Source of the DNA: an uncultured Roseburia sp.
Lineage (GTDB): Bacteria > Bacillota > Clostridia > Lachnospirales > Lachnospiraceae
DNA length: 64,000 nucleotides
Direction: 5' to 3'
NCBI GenBank assembly: GCA_947649645.1
Contig: CANSSP010000001.1
Span: forward strand, 186,001-250,000
The notes under the pieces were generated by a model that saw only the letters and a list, made by a program, of their open reading frames with translations, was not told the DNA's origin and ran no database searches. The position numbers and the translations under genes were made by a program. This document shows, in pieces, positions 25,204-33,070 of this stretch (within the stretch, counting starts at the first letter, position 1; each line of letters begins with the position of its first letter).

Positions 25204-25871
25204 GGCAGAATTATCAGAAAAAACTCGAAGCGACGCTGGCGGAGATCGTGCGGGAGGAAAAAGTGCCGACGCTGCTGCTGCACAGCTGTTGTGCGCCATG
25301 CAGTTCTTATTGTCTGGAATACCTGTCACAGTATTTCAGGATCATTCTGTTTTACTACAATCCCAATATCTACCCGCGCGCGGAATACGAGATGCGCGTG
25401 AAAGAACAGCAGGAGTTTATCCGGCGGCTTCCGGTGCGTTATCCCGTTTCATTTGTGGAAGGCACTTATGATACAGAACGGTTTTATGCGGCGGCAAAGG
25501 GACATGAGGACGATAAAGAGGGCGGGGAGCGCTGTATGCGCTGTTATGCGCTGCGGCTGAAAGAGGCGGCGGAGGCGGCGCTGCGGCTTCGGGCGGACTA
25601 TTTTACGACGACGCTCTCCATCAGTCCCCGGAAAGACGCAGAAAGTCTGAATCAGATCGGGGAGCGGCTTGCCGTGGAATACGGCGTATCGTATCTATGT
25701 TCCGATTTTAAGAAGAAAAATGGTTATCTGCGGTCTGTGGAGCTGTCGCGGGAGTATGGAATGTACCGTCAGGACTATTGCGGCTGTGTGTTTTCCATGC
25801 GGCAGAGAGCGGCGGGTGGCGCGGAAAGTAAAAGCGGAGAGCACAGTCAGGATAAGAGAGGAGAATCAGTT
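25200..25871 (+). CDS. queH: epoxyqueuosine reductase QueH, read in frame into argH
   Basis: The QueH (DUF208) module catalyses the last step of queuosine tRNA modification. Its four cluster/metal cysteine groups are visible: SCCAPCSSYC near residue 26, RCMRCY near 113 and YCGC near 200, with YNPNIYPRAEYEMR in between. GTG 25200 overlaps the glycosyltransferase stop. The module is about 224 codons, but there is no stop codon before argH: the frame runs through a hydrophilic linker (about 20 residues, Gly/Ser/Lys-rich) straight into the argH ATG at 25872 and ends at 27275. A full read-through product would be 691 residues. Confidence 0.85.
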
Positions 25872-27275
25872 ATGGCACAGTTATGGGGGGGACGGTTTAC
25901 CGGTAAGACCGATCAGCTTGTCTACAATTTCAATGCTTCGATTGCGTTTGATCAGAAGTTTTATAAGCAGGATATCATGGGGAGTATCGCTCATGTCACG
26001 ATGCTGGGAAAACAGGGGATTCTTGCGGAGGAAGAGGCGCGGGCGATGGTGCGGTGTCTGAAGGAAATTGAATCCGATGTGGAGGAAGGGCGGCTTGCGA
26101 TTTCACCGGAGTACGAAGACATTCACAGTTTCGTGGAGGCGGAGCTGATAAAGCGTCTCGGCGACACCGGAAAGAAGCTGCACACGGGGCGCAGCAGAAA
26201 CGATCAGGTTGCGCTGGATATGCGCCTTTATACCAGGCGGCAGGTCTGCGAGACGGACGCGCTTCTGCGGGAGCTTCTGGAGACGATTCTGGCGATTATG
26301 GAGGAGCATACGCAGACGATCATGCCAGGGTTTACGCATCTGCAGAAGGCGCAGCCGGTGACGCTGGCGCATCATCTGGGGGCGTATTTTGAGATGTTTA
26401 AGAGAGACCGCCTGCGCTTTGCCGATATTTACGAGAGGATGAATTACTGTCCGCTCGGGTCCGGAGCCCTTGCCGGTACCACATACCCGCTCGACAGAGA
26501 CGAAACAGCCCGGCTTCTGGGATTTTACGGGCCTGCGTTAAACAGCATGGACGGCGTTTCCGACCGGGATTATCTGATTGAATTTCTCTCTGCCTGTGCC
26601 ACGGTCATGATGCATCTGAGCCGTTTTTCAGAGGAAATCATTATCTGGAATTGTGACGAGTACCGGTTTGTGGAGATTGACGATGCGTACAGCACAGGCA
26701 GCAGTATTATGCCGCAGAAAAAAAATCCCGATATCGCGGAACTGGTGCGCGGGAAAACAGGCCGTGTTTACGGCGCGCTTCTGTCACTGCTCACCACAAT
26801 GAAAGGCATTCCGCTCGCCTACAACAAAGACATGCAGGAGGATAAGGAGCTCTCTTTTGACGCGATGGATACGGTCAAAGGCTGTATCGCGCTGTTTCGC
26901 GGGATGCTCGCCACGATGAAATTTAACTGTGAGAGGATGCGCGCTTCGGCCAGCCGCGGCTTTACAAATGCCACGGACGCGGCGGACTATCTGGTGAATC
27001 ATGGCGTGCCCTTCAGGGACGCGCACGGCATAGTGGGAAAGATCGTACTCTTTTGCATTGAAAAAGGCATTGCGATCGAGGATATGAGCCTTGCCCAGCT
27101 GCAGGCGGTAAGTCCGGTGTTTAAAGAGGATATCTATGAGGCCATTTCGATGGAGACCTGCATCAACCGGCGTCTTACGACGGGTGCGCCGGGAAAAGAG
27201 GCGATGGAGCGGGCGATTGCGGCCGGAAAAGAATATTTAAACACATACCCTGCTCTTAGGGAGGAAATTGTGTAA
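25872..27275 (+). CDS. argH: argininosuccinate lyase
   Basis: Last step of arginine synthesis: splits argininosuccinate into arginine and fumarate. The 467-residue protein has the fumarase/aspartase superfamily signature GSSIMPQKKNPD near residue 280, HTGRSRNDQVA near 105 and FTHLQKAQPVTLAHH near 155, and is full length. ATG 25872 has its own AGAGGAG site at the right distance, so separate initiation is likely even though the upstream queH frame is continuous with it. No other arg genes are present in the window. Confidence 0.95.
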   Translation: MAQLWGGRFTGKTDQLVYNFNASIAFDQKFYKQDIMGSIAHVTMLGKQGILAEEEARAMVRCLKEIESDVEEGRLAISPEYEDIHSFVEAELIKRLGDTGKKLHTGRSRNDQVALDMRLYTRRQVCETDALLRELLETILAIMEEHTQTIMPGFTHLQKAQPVTLAHHLGAYFEMFKRDRLRFADIYERMNYCPLGSGALAGTTYPLDRDETARLLGFYGPALNSMDGVSDRDYLIEFLSACATVMMHLSRFSEEIIIWNCDEYRFVEIDDAYSTGSSIMPQKKNPDIAELVRGKTGRVYGALLSLLTTMKGIPLAYNKDMQEDKELSFDAMDTVKGCIALFRGMLATMKFNCERMRASASRGFTNATDAADYLVNHGVPFRDAHGIVGKIVLFCIEKGIAIEDMSLAQLQAVSPVFKEDIYEAISMETCINRRLTTGAPGKEAMERAIAAGKEYLNTYPALREEIV

Positions 27276-27501
27276 TTCCCATAAGGCAGACCGGAAAAGG
27301 GAGACAAAGTTCTATGAATTACGACATTGCTTTTTTCGTTAAAAAGGCATAAGATATTTGTGATAAAGACATTTGTTTGCTGCGCGCGGACAAGGCGGCG
27401 CCAGACAGAATCCCGCACAATGGCAGCGGGGACGGTCTGTGCAATTTTAACCCTTGCGGGCAGCGAAAAACAAAATTTCGAAGATGTGAGGAGAAAAGCA
27501 G
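27276..27501 (+). promoter_or_regulatory. asd leader region with a nested hairpin
   Basis: A 226-bp gap. Its main structure is at 27402-27439: CAGAC pairs with GTCTG outside and CCCGC with GCGGG inside, separated by a small internal loop. A T-rich stretch (27326-27340) followed by TAAGAT (near 27351) could be a promoter. I could not fit a lysine riboswitch or a T-box to it. Confidence 0.35.
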
Positions 27502-28593
27502 ATGAGTGAAAAGTTAAAAGTCGGCATTCTGGGCGGAACCGGAATGGTGGGACAGAGGTTTATTTCCCTTCTGGAGCGGCATCCGTGGTTTGAGGTCACA
27601 ACGATCGCGGCAAGCCCGCGCAGTGCGGGAAAGACATACGATGAGGCTGTGTCCGGACGGTGGAAGATGGATACGCCGATGCCTGAAGCCGTGAAAAATA
27701 TCGTTGTCATGAACGTCAATGAGGTTGAAAAAGTGGCGGCCGAAGTTGATTTTGTGTTTTCGGCGGTCGATATGACAAAGGAAGAAATCAAAAAGATCGA
27801 GGAAGAGTACGCAAAGACAGAGACACCTGTCGTGTCCAATAACAGCGCGCACCGGTGGACGCCGGATGTGCCGATGGTGGTTCCGGAGATCAATCCGGAG
27901 CACATGGATGTGATAAAATATCAGCGCAGGAGGCTTGGCACACAGCGCGGGTTTGTGGCCGTAAAGCCGAACTGTTCGATTCAGAGTTATGCCCCTGTTC
28001 TGACGGCATGGAAATCATTTGAGCCATATGAAGTGGTTGCGACAACCTACCAGGCGATCTCGGGCGCCGGAAAGACGTTTGCGGACTGGCCGGAGATGGA
28101 GGGAAATATCATTCCCTTTATCGGCGGCGAGGAGGAGAAGTCGGAGAAAGAGCCGCTGCGCATCTGGGGCCATATCGACGATGTGAACGGTGTGATTGTG
28201 CCGGCAGAGTCGCCGGTTATCACCTGCCAGTGCATCCGCGTCCCGGTTTTAAACGGGCATACGGCGGCGGTTTTTGTGAAATTCAGACAGAAGCCGTCCA
28301 GGGAGGCGCTTTTACAGGCGCTGTCGGATTTTAAAGGGGCGCCGCAGGAGTTTATGCTTCCGAGCGCGCCGAAACAGTTTATCCGCTATCTGGAAGAGGA
28401 TAACCGCCCCCAGATCCGTCTGGACGTTGACTATGAGAACGGAATGGGAATCTCTGTCGGACGGCTCAGAGAGGATACGGTATACGACTGGAAATTCGTG
28501 GGCCTTTCGCATAACACGGTGCGCGGGGCCGCAGGCGGGGCCGTGCTCTGTGCGGAGCTTTTAAAGGCACAGGGGTATATCGCGAAGAAATAA
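27502..28593 (+). CDS. asd: aspartate-semialdehyde dehydrogenase
   Basis: Reduces aspartyl phosphate to aspartate semialdehyde, the branch to lysine/DAP, threonine and methionine. The 363-residue enzyme begins with the NADP-binding loop GILGGTGMVGQRF, has the catalytic cysteine in KPNCSIQS near residue 155, and later HNTVRGAAGGAVL. The sequence type is the one shared by archaea, yeast and many Clostridia. Strong GAGGAG site before ATG 27502. It starts a small group continuing with the ATPase gene 42 bp downstream. Confidence 0.95.
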   Translation: MSEKLKVGILGGTGMVGQRFISLLERHPWFEVTTIAASPRSAGKTYDEAVSGRWKMDTPMPEAVKNIVVMNVNEVEKVAAEVDFVFSAVDMTKEEIKKIEEEYAKTETPVVSNNSAHRWTPDVPMVVPEINPEHMDVIKYQRRRLGTQRGFVAVKPNCSIQSYAPVLTAWKSFEPYEVVATTYQAISGAGKTFADWPEMEGNIIPFIGGEEEKSEKEPLRIWGHIDDVNGVIVPAESPVITCQCIRVPVLNGHTAAVFVKFRQKPSREALLQALSDFKGAPQEFMLPSAPKQFIRYLEEDNRPQIRLDVDYENGMGISVGRLREDTVYDWKFVGLSHNTVRGAAGGAVLCAELLKAQGYIAKK

Positions 28594-28635
28594 AAAAGAC
28601 GCTGTCTGTCCGGCGCAGCTTAAAGGAGTCAGGGA

Positions 28636-29628
28636 ATGGAGCATTTTATCACGGGGATACAGGTTATAAAGCTGGGGAGTCTGGAAAATATAGAAATCGT
28701 GCTGAATAAAAATGAGCGCCAGCACCTGATTCTGACGGGAAAGAGCGGTTCCGGAAAGTCGACGCTGCTCTCAGGGATCCGGAAATATTTAGAGGCGGTC
28801 AACGACGGCAGACTTTCCGGTATGAACGAGCTTTATATGAAGCTGTTAAAGGACAGCAGCGAGAAAATCGCCGGCGCGCTCACTCCGGCGGAAAAATCAG
28901 AGGCCGAAAATCATTACAAGCGCAATCTGGAGTACGTACAGAAGTTCAGCGACGGCGTGGAGCTTTTGTTTCACAGGTCGGACGACCTGGATGCGTGTTA
29001 CAGGAAGGGCAGATTTCTCACCGCTTATTTTCCGGCGGACAGAAGGCTTGACATCGTGAAGGCAAAAGGGGTGGAGGATGTCAGGCTGAACAGGGTTTAC
29101 GGGATCGGCGAGGAGCCGGGAAGGCTCCTGTTGAAATATATGATTCATTTAAAGACCCAGGAAGCGTATGCGAAAAATGAGGGGGACATAAAGAATGCGG
29201 AATTAATCCAGCGTTGGTTTGCACGGTTTGAGGAGGCGCTGAAGGTTCTTCTGGACGATAAGAGTGCGCGTCTTGCATACAGCTATCGGGAGTATGATTT
29301 TAAGATTATCCGCAAAGGCCGGGAACCGTTTTCCTTTGACGCACTTTCCGGCGGGCAGTCGGCGGCACTTTCCGTCGCGGCGGATCTGATTCTGCGGATG
29401 GATCAGGACTGGCTTTCGGAAGGCAGGCTCAGTCATTATGATAAAGAAGGGATCGCGCTGATTGATGAGATCGAGGCGCATCTGCATGTGAATCTGCAGA
29501 AAACGATATTGCCGTTTCTGACCCGCTTTTTTCCGGGTATGCAGTTTATTGTGGCGACACACTCTCCGTTTGTGCTGGAATCCATTTCCAATGTGATGAT
29601 TTATGACCTGGGGGAAGATTTTCAATGA
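28636..29628 (+). CDS. AAA/ABC-type ATPase (RecF/OLD-like)
   Basis: A 330-residue predicted ATPase of the AAA_21/SMC-like class. It has Walker A GKSGSGKST near residue 36, an ABC-type signature LSGGQSAALS near 238, Walker B GIALIDEIEAH near 275, and THSPFVL (H-loop) near 315. There is no membrane segment and no nuclease (Toprim) domain, so it is shorter than OLD nucleases. It ends soon after the H-loop, which may mean a trimmed C-terminus. The start ATG 28636 follows AAAGGAGTC. Function is unknown; DNA or RNP-related roles are typical for the fold. Confidence 0.75.
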   Translation: MEHFITGIQVIKLGSLENIEIVLNKNERQHLILTGKSGSGKSTLLSGIRKYLEAVNDGRLSGMNELYMKLLKDSSEKIAGALTPAEKSEAENHYKRNLEYVQKFSDGVELLFHRSDDLDACYRKGRFLTAYFPADRRLDIVKAKGVEDVRLNRVYGIGEEPGRLLLKYMIHLKTQEAYAKNEGDIKNAELIQRWFARFEEALKVLLDDKSARLAYSYREYDFKIIRKGREPFSFDALSGGQSAALSVAADLILRMDQDWLSEGRLSHYDKEGIALIDEIEAHLHVNLQKTILPFLTRFFPGMQFIVATHSPFVLESISNVMIYDLGEDFQ

Positions 29629-29798
29629 TCTTTTTGCCGTCGCCCCGTCGTCTCTTAAGAACGGTCAGACGTCGGAGGAGCTGCGCGGCCCGGCGGGTAC
29701 GGTGAAGGAACTGAAAAAATATGCGCCGACAGGAAACGCAAGGTCGCAGGAAGCCCTTACCGCGCCGTGGGGACAGAAAAAAGAGGAGGGAACGGACA

Positions 29799-30119
29799 AT
29801 GGGATTATTTAAGAAAAAAATGACGGTAAATATGGCGATCAATAAAGTCCGGACATCGGAAAATGCATATCTGATCGATTGCAGGGAAAAAGAAAAGTTT
29901 AAAGAAGGGCATGTCTCGGGGGCGGTAAACTGCCCGATTGACAAGATCACGGAGGAGAGGATCTGCCGCAGGTTCCCGGATAAAACGTCACATTTCTATA
30001 TCGTCGGCAGTTATACACAAAAGCCGGGAAGTGCCATGAGAAAGTTTAAACGGCTGGGGTATAAAAATGTGGAGGACGGGGGCTATATGGAAGAACATCA
30101 TGGCCTGCTCGCCAGGTGA
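29799..30119 (+). CDS. rhodanese-like domain protein lacking the catalytic cysteine
   Basis: A 106-residue single-domain rhodanese fold: YLIDCREKEKFKEGHVSGAVNCPI is the conserved first half. The position where active rhodaneses carry the CRxGxRS loop reads IVGSYTQKPGSAM, so the sulphur-accepting cysteine is absent and the protein is probably not a sulphurtransferase. It may bind a partner instead. AGAGGAGGG precedes ATG 29799. The 170 bp between it and the ATPase gene holds no convincing gene. Confidence 0.75.
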   Translation: MGLFKKKMTVNMAINKVRTSENAYLIDCREKEKFKEGHVSGAVNCPIDKITEERICRRFPDKTSHFYIVGSYTQKPGSAMRKFKRLGYKNVEDGGYMEEHHGLLAR

Positions 30120-30203
30120 GAGAGGAAAAGAGCTTCGTGTCGGGGCGCTGCGCGGCAGGTATCCGGCGGCAGGGAGGGAAATGGACTGCGCTGTCAAAAC
30201 GGC

Positions 30204-30232
30204 TTGAATTTTTTTCCAAAGCAGGGTAGAAT
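30204..30232 (+). promoter_or_regulatory. candidate promoter of scpAB
   Basis: TTGAAT (30204-30209), 17 bp, TAGAAT (30227-30232), 24 bp ahead of the scpA start. It is a moderately good sigma-A match. Confidence 0.55.
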
Positions 30233-30255
30233 AGGTTCCGGTAAGGGGGAAATAT

Positions 30256-31005
30256 ATGGAACTGACCGTAAAACTGCAGGTGTTTGAGGGGCCGCTTGAC
30301 CTTCTCCTTCATCTTCTGGAAAAAAATAAGGTAAATATTTATGATATCCCGATCGCAGAGATCACAAATCAGTATCTGGAATACATAGCCGAGATGCAGC
30401 GGCAGGATCTGAATATTGTAAGTGAGTTTCTCGTGATGGCGGCGACGCTGATCGATATCAAGTCAAGGATGCTTCTGCCCGCTCCGGAGTCAGAGGAAGA
30501 GGAGGAAGCGGATCCAAGAGCAGAGCTGGTACAGCAGCTTCTGGAATATAAGATGTACAAATGTATGGCCTACGAGCTGCGCGACCGCCAGGTGGATGCG
30601 CAGCAGATTCTGTTTAAGGCGCCTTCGATTCCGCCGGAGGTGGCGGAATATGAGCCGCCGGTCGACCTCACGCAGCTGGTCGCGGATGTGACGCTCGCAA
30701 AACTGAACGAAATTTTTAAGTCGGTCATGAAAAAGCAGGCGGATAAGATCGACCCGGTCCGGTCCGGGTTTGGCAGGATTGAAAAAGAGGAGATATCGCT
30801 GTCCGAAAAAACGGCGTATCTGCTGGAGTACTGTAAGGGGCATAAGTGCTTTAGTTTCCGCAACCTGCTAAAAAAGCAGAGCGGCAAAATGGAGGTCATC
30901 GTGACGTTTCTTGTTGTGCTGGAGCTGATGAAAACCGGAAAAATCTTTATTTCCCAGGAGAAAACATTTGACGATATAAAGATTGAGTCGAAAATCGTGG
31001 CGTAA
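30256..31005 (+). CDS. scpA: segregation and condensation protein A
   Basis: Kleisin subunit of the bacterial condensin, bridging SMC heads during chromosome compaction and segregation. The 249-residue protein begins with the ScpA hallmark VFEGPLDLLLHLLEKNKV, continues with a helical stretch (FLVMAATLIDIKSRMLLP), and ends in the winged-helix C-domain that contacts the second SMC head. It is 12 bp upstream of scpB, the standard pairing. AAGGGGG site before ATG 30256. Confidence 0.96.
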   Translation: MELTVKLQVFEGPLDLLLHLLEKNKVNIYDIPIAEITNQYLEYIAEMQRQDLNIVSEFLVMAATLIDIKSRMLLPAPESEEEEEADPRAELVQQLLEYKMYKCMAYELRDRQVDAQQILFKAPSIPPEVAEYEPPVDLTQLVADVTLAKLNEIFKSVMKKQADKIDPVRSGFGRIEKEEISLSEKTAYLLEYCKGHKCFSFRNLLKKQSGKMEVIVTFLVVLELMKTGKIFISQEKTFDDIKIESKIVA

Positions 31006-31017
31006 AACGGAGAAAGT

Positions 31018-31587
31018 ATGAAAAAAAAGAAGTGTGAAGCGGTCATAGAAGCGGTTCTTTTTACGATGGGGGAGTCGGTGGAGCTTGAGAAGCTCGCGGA
31101 CGTCCTTGAGATGGAGAAAGAGGAGACGAAACAGATCATGGACGGCATGATGCGGCGCTATAAGGGAGAGGGCAGCGGCGTGCAGATCATTGAACTTGAC
31201 GGGGCATATCAGATGTGTACGAAGCAGGAGATGTATGAGTATCTGATTAAGATAGCGAAGCAGCCAAAGCGCCATGTCCTGACGGATGTTCTGCTTGAGA
31301 CGCTCTCCATTATCGCCTATAAGCAGCCGATCACAAAAGTGGAGATCGAGAAAATCAGGGGCGTCTCGTCCGATCACGCCGTCAACAAGCTGGTGGAGTA
31401 CAATCTGGTCTGTGAGCTGGGGAGGCTGGATGCACCAGGAAGGCCTCTTTTGTTCGGAACAACCGAAGATTTTCTGCGGAGTTTCGGCGTGCATTCCATC
31501 GAAGAGCTTCCGGTCTTAAATCCGGTGCAGGTGGAAGAATTTAAACAGGAGGCGGAAGCGGAAATGCATTTAAAGCTGGGGATCTGA
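31018..31587 (+). CDS. scpB: segregation and condensation protein B
   Basis: A 189-residue partner of ScpA with two winged-helix domains that dimerise and stabilise the SMC-ScpA complex. AVLFTMGESVELEKLA near the start and ETLSIIAYKQPITKVEIEKIRGV near residue 100 are the two family signatures, and TTEDFLRSFGVHSIEELP follows. Normal length. A terminator lies 43 bp after the stop. Confidence 0.95.
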   Translation: MKKKKCEAVIEAVLFTMGESVELEKLADVLEMEKEETKQIMDGMMRRYKGEGSGVQIIELDGAYQMCTKQEMYEYLIKIAKQPKRHVLTDVLLETLSIIAYKQPITKVEIEKIRGVSSDHAVNKLVEYNLVCELGRLDAPGRPLLFGTTEDFLRSFGVHSIEELPVLNPVQVEEFKQEAEAEMHLKLGI

Positions 31588-31630
31588 ATGTAAAAGAATA
31601 TTTTCCGGCCAATTGTTTTCAGAGTCTTTT

Positions 31631-31657
31631 CGGGAGGGGTTCTCTCTCCCGGTTTTT
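31631..31657 (+). terminator. intrinsic terminator after scpB
   Basis: CGGGAG (31631-31636) pairs with CTCCCG (31646-31651) over a 9-nt loop, followed by GTTTTT. Confidence 0.75.
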
Positions 31658-31695
31658 GTGCATATAGATTTTATGAATGAAATCCGAGGATGAGT

Positions 31696-32904
31696 ATGTA
31701 CAGACGTATTTTAGCTTTTCTTTTGATCCTGACAATCACATTGTGGACAGATCTTGCGGCTGCCGCCGCAGAACCTCCGAAAGAAAATGAACTTTATGCG
31801 AAATCAGCGGTACTGATGGACGCGGCTTCCGGGCGCATTCTCTATGAAAAAAACGGCCGTGCAGCGATGGCAAATGCCAGTACCACCAAAATACTGACGT
31901 GTATTCTGGCGCTGGAAAACGGCGTGATGGACGCGCAGGTTAAAGTGTCTTCCAATGCGGCTTCCCAGCCCAGGGTGCGTCTGGGCATGCAGGCCGGGCA
32001 GACGTTTTATTTAAAAGATCTTTTGTACGGGCTGATGCTGGAATCGTATAACGACTGTGCGGTGGCGATCGCGGAGCATATTGCGGGGACGACGGAAGGT
32101 TTTGCGGGCCTGATGAACGGTAAGGCGGAAGAGATCGGGTGCAGCGACAGTCACTTTATCACGCCAAACGGCCTAGATGCTTCTGACGCGGAAGGGTTTC
32201 ACCACACAACGGCGGCGGACCTGGCACTGATTATGCGGTACTGTATCCGCTTTTCCGAAAAATCCCAGGAATTTCTGGAAATCACACGGACAGGACAGCA
32301 TACGTTTTCGGACGTGGAAGAGAAAAGCACATACGGCTGCTATAATCACAATGCGTTTTTACAGATGATGGACGGCGCGCTCTCCGGAAAGACCGGTTTT
32401 ACAGGGACGGCCGGTTACTGCTATGTCGGCGCTCTGGAGCGGGACGGCCGGACTTACATTGTGGCGCTGCTTGCCTGTGGGTGGCCGAACAATAAATCTT
32501 ACAAATGGTCTGACACGAAAAAGCTGATGAGCTATGGGATCGACAATTTCATAAAACTGAGCCTGGACGAGGTGGCGGTGGACGAGGCGAGACTGGCTCC
32601 GGTTGCGGTTGAAGACGGTCAGGGAGAGACGATCGGAGACGGGACGGATGTAGCGCTTGAAGTCGGAGAGGCAGAGGGAATCGCAGAAGTCCTCGTATCC
32701 GCCGGCGAGGAAGTGACGGTCCGCTATGAGCTGGCCCCGAAACTGTGCGCGCCTGTAAAAAAGGGAGATTATATTGGGAAGATCACGTATCTGCTCGGGG
32801 ATGAAACGTTGCGCGAATACCGGGTGACGGCGGCGGATTCCGTTGAAAAAATCGATTATAAGTGGTGCTTTGCCATGGTGCTGAAGCGGATGTGGTTAAA
32901 GTAA
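31696..32904 (+). CDS. dacF: D-alanyl-D-alanine carboxypeptidase (DacF/PBP5-like)
   Basis: Trims the terminal D-Ala of peptidoglycan pentapeptides outside the membrane. About 402 residues: signal peptide (RRILAFLLILTITLWTDLAAAAA), then the S11 peptidase domain with the SxxK motif in NASTTK, the SxN motif in ESYND, and the KTG motif in SGKTGFTG. A C-terminal PBP5-type beta domain (from about residue 300) ends in a hydrophobic stretch that may attach to the membrane. Two nearby ATGs exist (31690 and 31696); I prefer 31696 because GAGG is too close to the first. DacF-type enzymes often act in sporulation. Confidence 0.92.
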   Translation: MYRRILAFLLILTITLWTDLAAAAAEPPKENELYAKSAVLMDAASGRILYEKNGRAAMANASTTKILTCILALENGVMDAQVKVSSNAASQPRVRLGMQAGQTFYLKDLLYGLMLESYNDCAVAIAEHIAGTTEGFAGLMNGKAEEIGCSDSHFITPNGLDASDAEGFHHTTAADLALIMRYCIRFSEKSQEFLEITRTGQHTFSDVEEKSTYGCYNHNAFLQMMDGALSGKTGFTGTAGYCYVGALERDGRTYIVALLACGWPNNKSYKWSDTKKLMSYGIDNFIKLSLDEVAVDEARLAPVAVEDGQGETIGDGTDVALEVGEAEGIAEVLVSAGEEVTVRYELAPKLCAPVKKGDYIGKITYLLGDETLREYRVTAADSVEKIDYKWCFAMVLKRMWLK

Positions 32905-32924
32905 AAAAAGATTTTATAATCTGC

Positions 32925-32953
32925 TTGAATTGTTACGGTGAATGGACTATAAT
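32925..32953 (+). promoter_or_regulatory. promoter of the decarboxylase operon
   Basis: TTGAAT (32925-32930), 17 bp, TATAAT (32948-32953). The leader that follows is about 110 bp and includes a small hairpin. Confidence 0.7.
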
Positions 32954-33023
32954 TTACCATAGCGAAATTTGTTGCTTTTTTAGGTTATAGGAAACTGCGT
33001 CGCAAGACGAAAGTACTATAAAA

Positions 33024-33040
33024 CATATCGCTAAGATATG
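33024..33040 (+). promoter_or_regulatory. hairpin or operator in the decarboxylase operon leader
   Basis: CATATC / GATATG inverted repeat with a 5-nt loop, 31 bp before the first start codon. It could be a protein-binding site or an mRNA stem. Confidence 0.35.
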
Positions 33041-33070
33041 GCAAACACTATATAGATGGAGGTCAAAAGA

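Noticed and set aside
24193..25329. 378-codon minus-strand ORF opposite the glycosyltransferase
   Set aside because: GC-rich shadow frame; no ribosome site and no recognisable domain, while the plus-strand gene has family motifs and coupled start/stop overlaps.
27276..27501. lysine riboswitch upstream of asd
   Set aside because: The region can fold, but I could not place the conserved lysine aptamer core.
29629..29798. 69-codon ORF (29603-29812) between the ATPase and rhodanese genes
   Set aside because: It overlaps the ATPase end, lacks a ribosome site and shows no family features; it may include eroded ATPase tail sequence but this cannot be shown.
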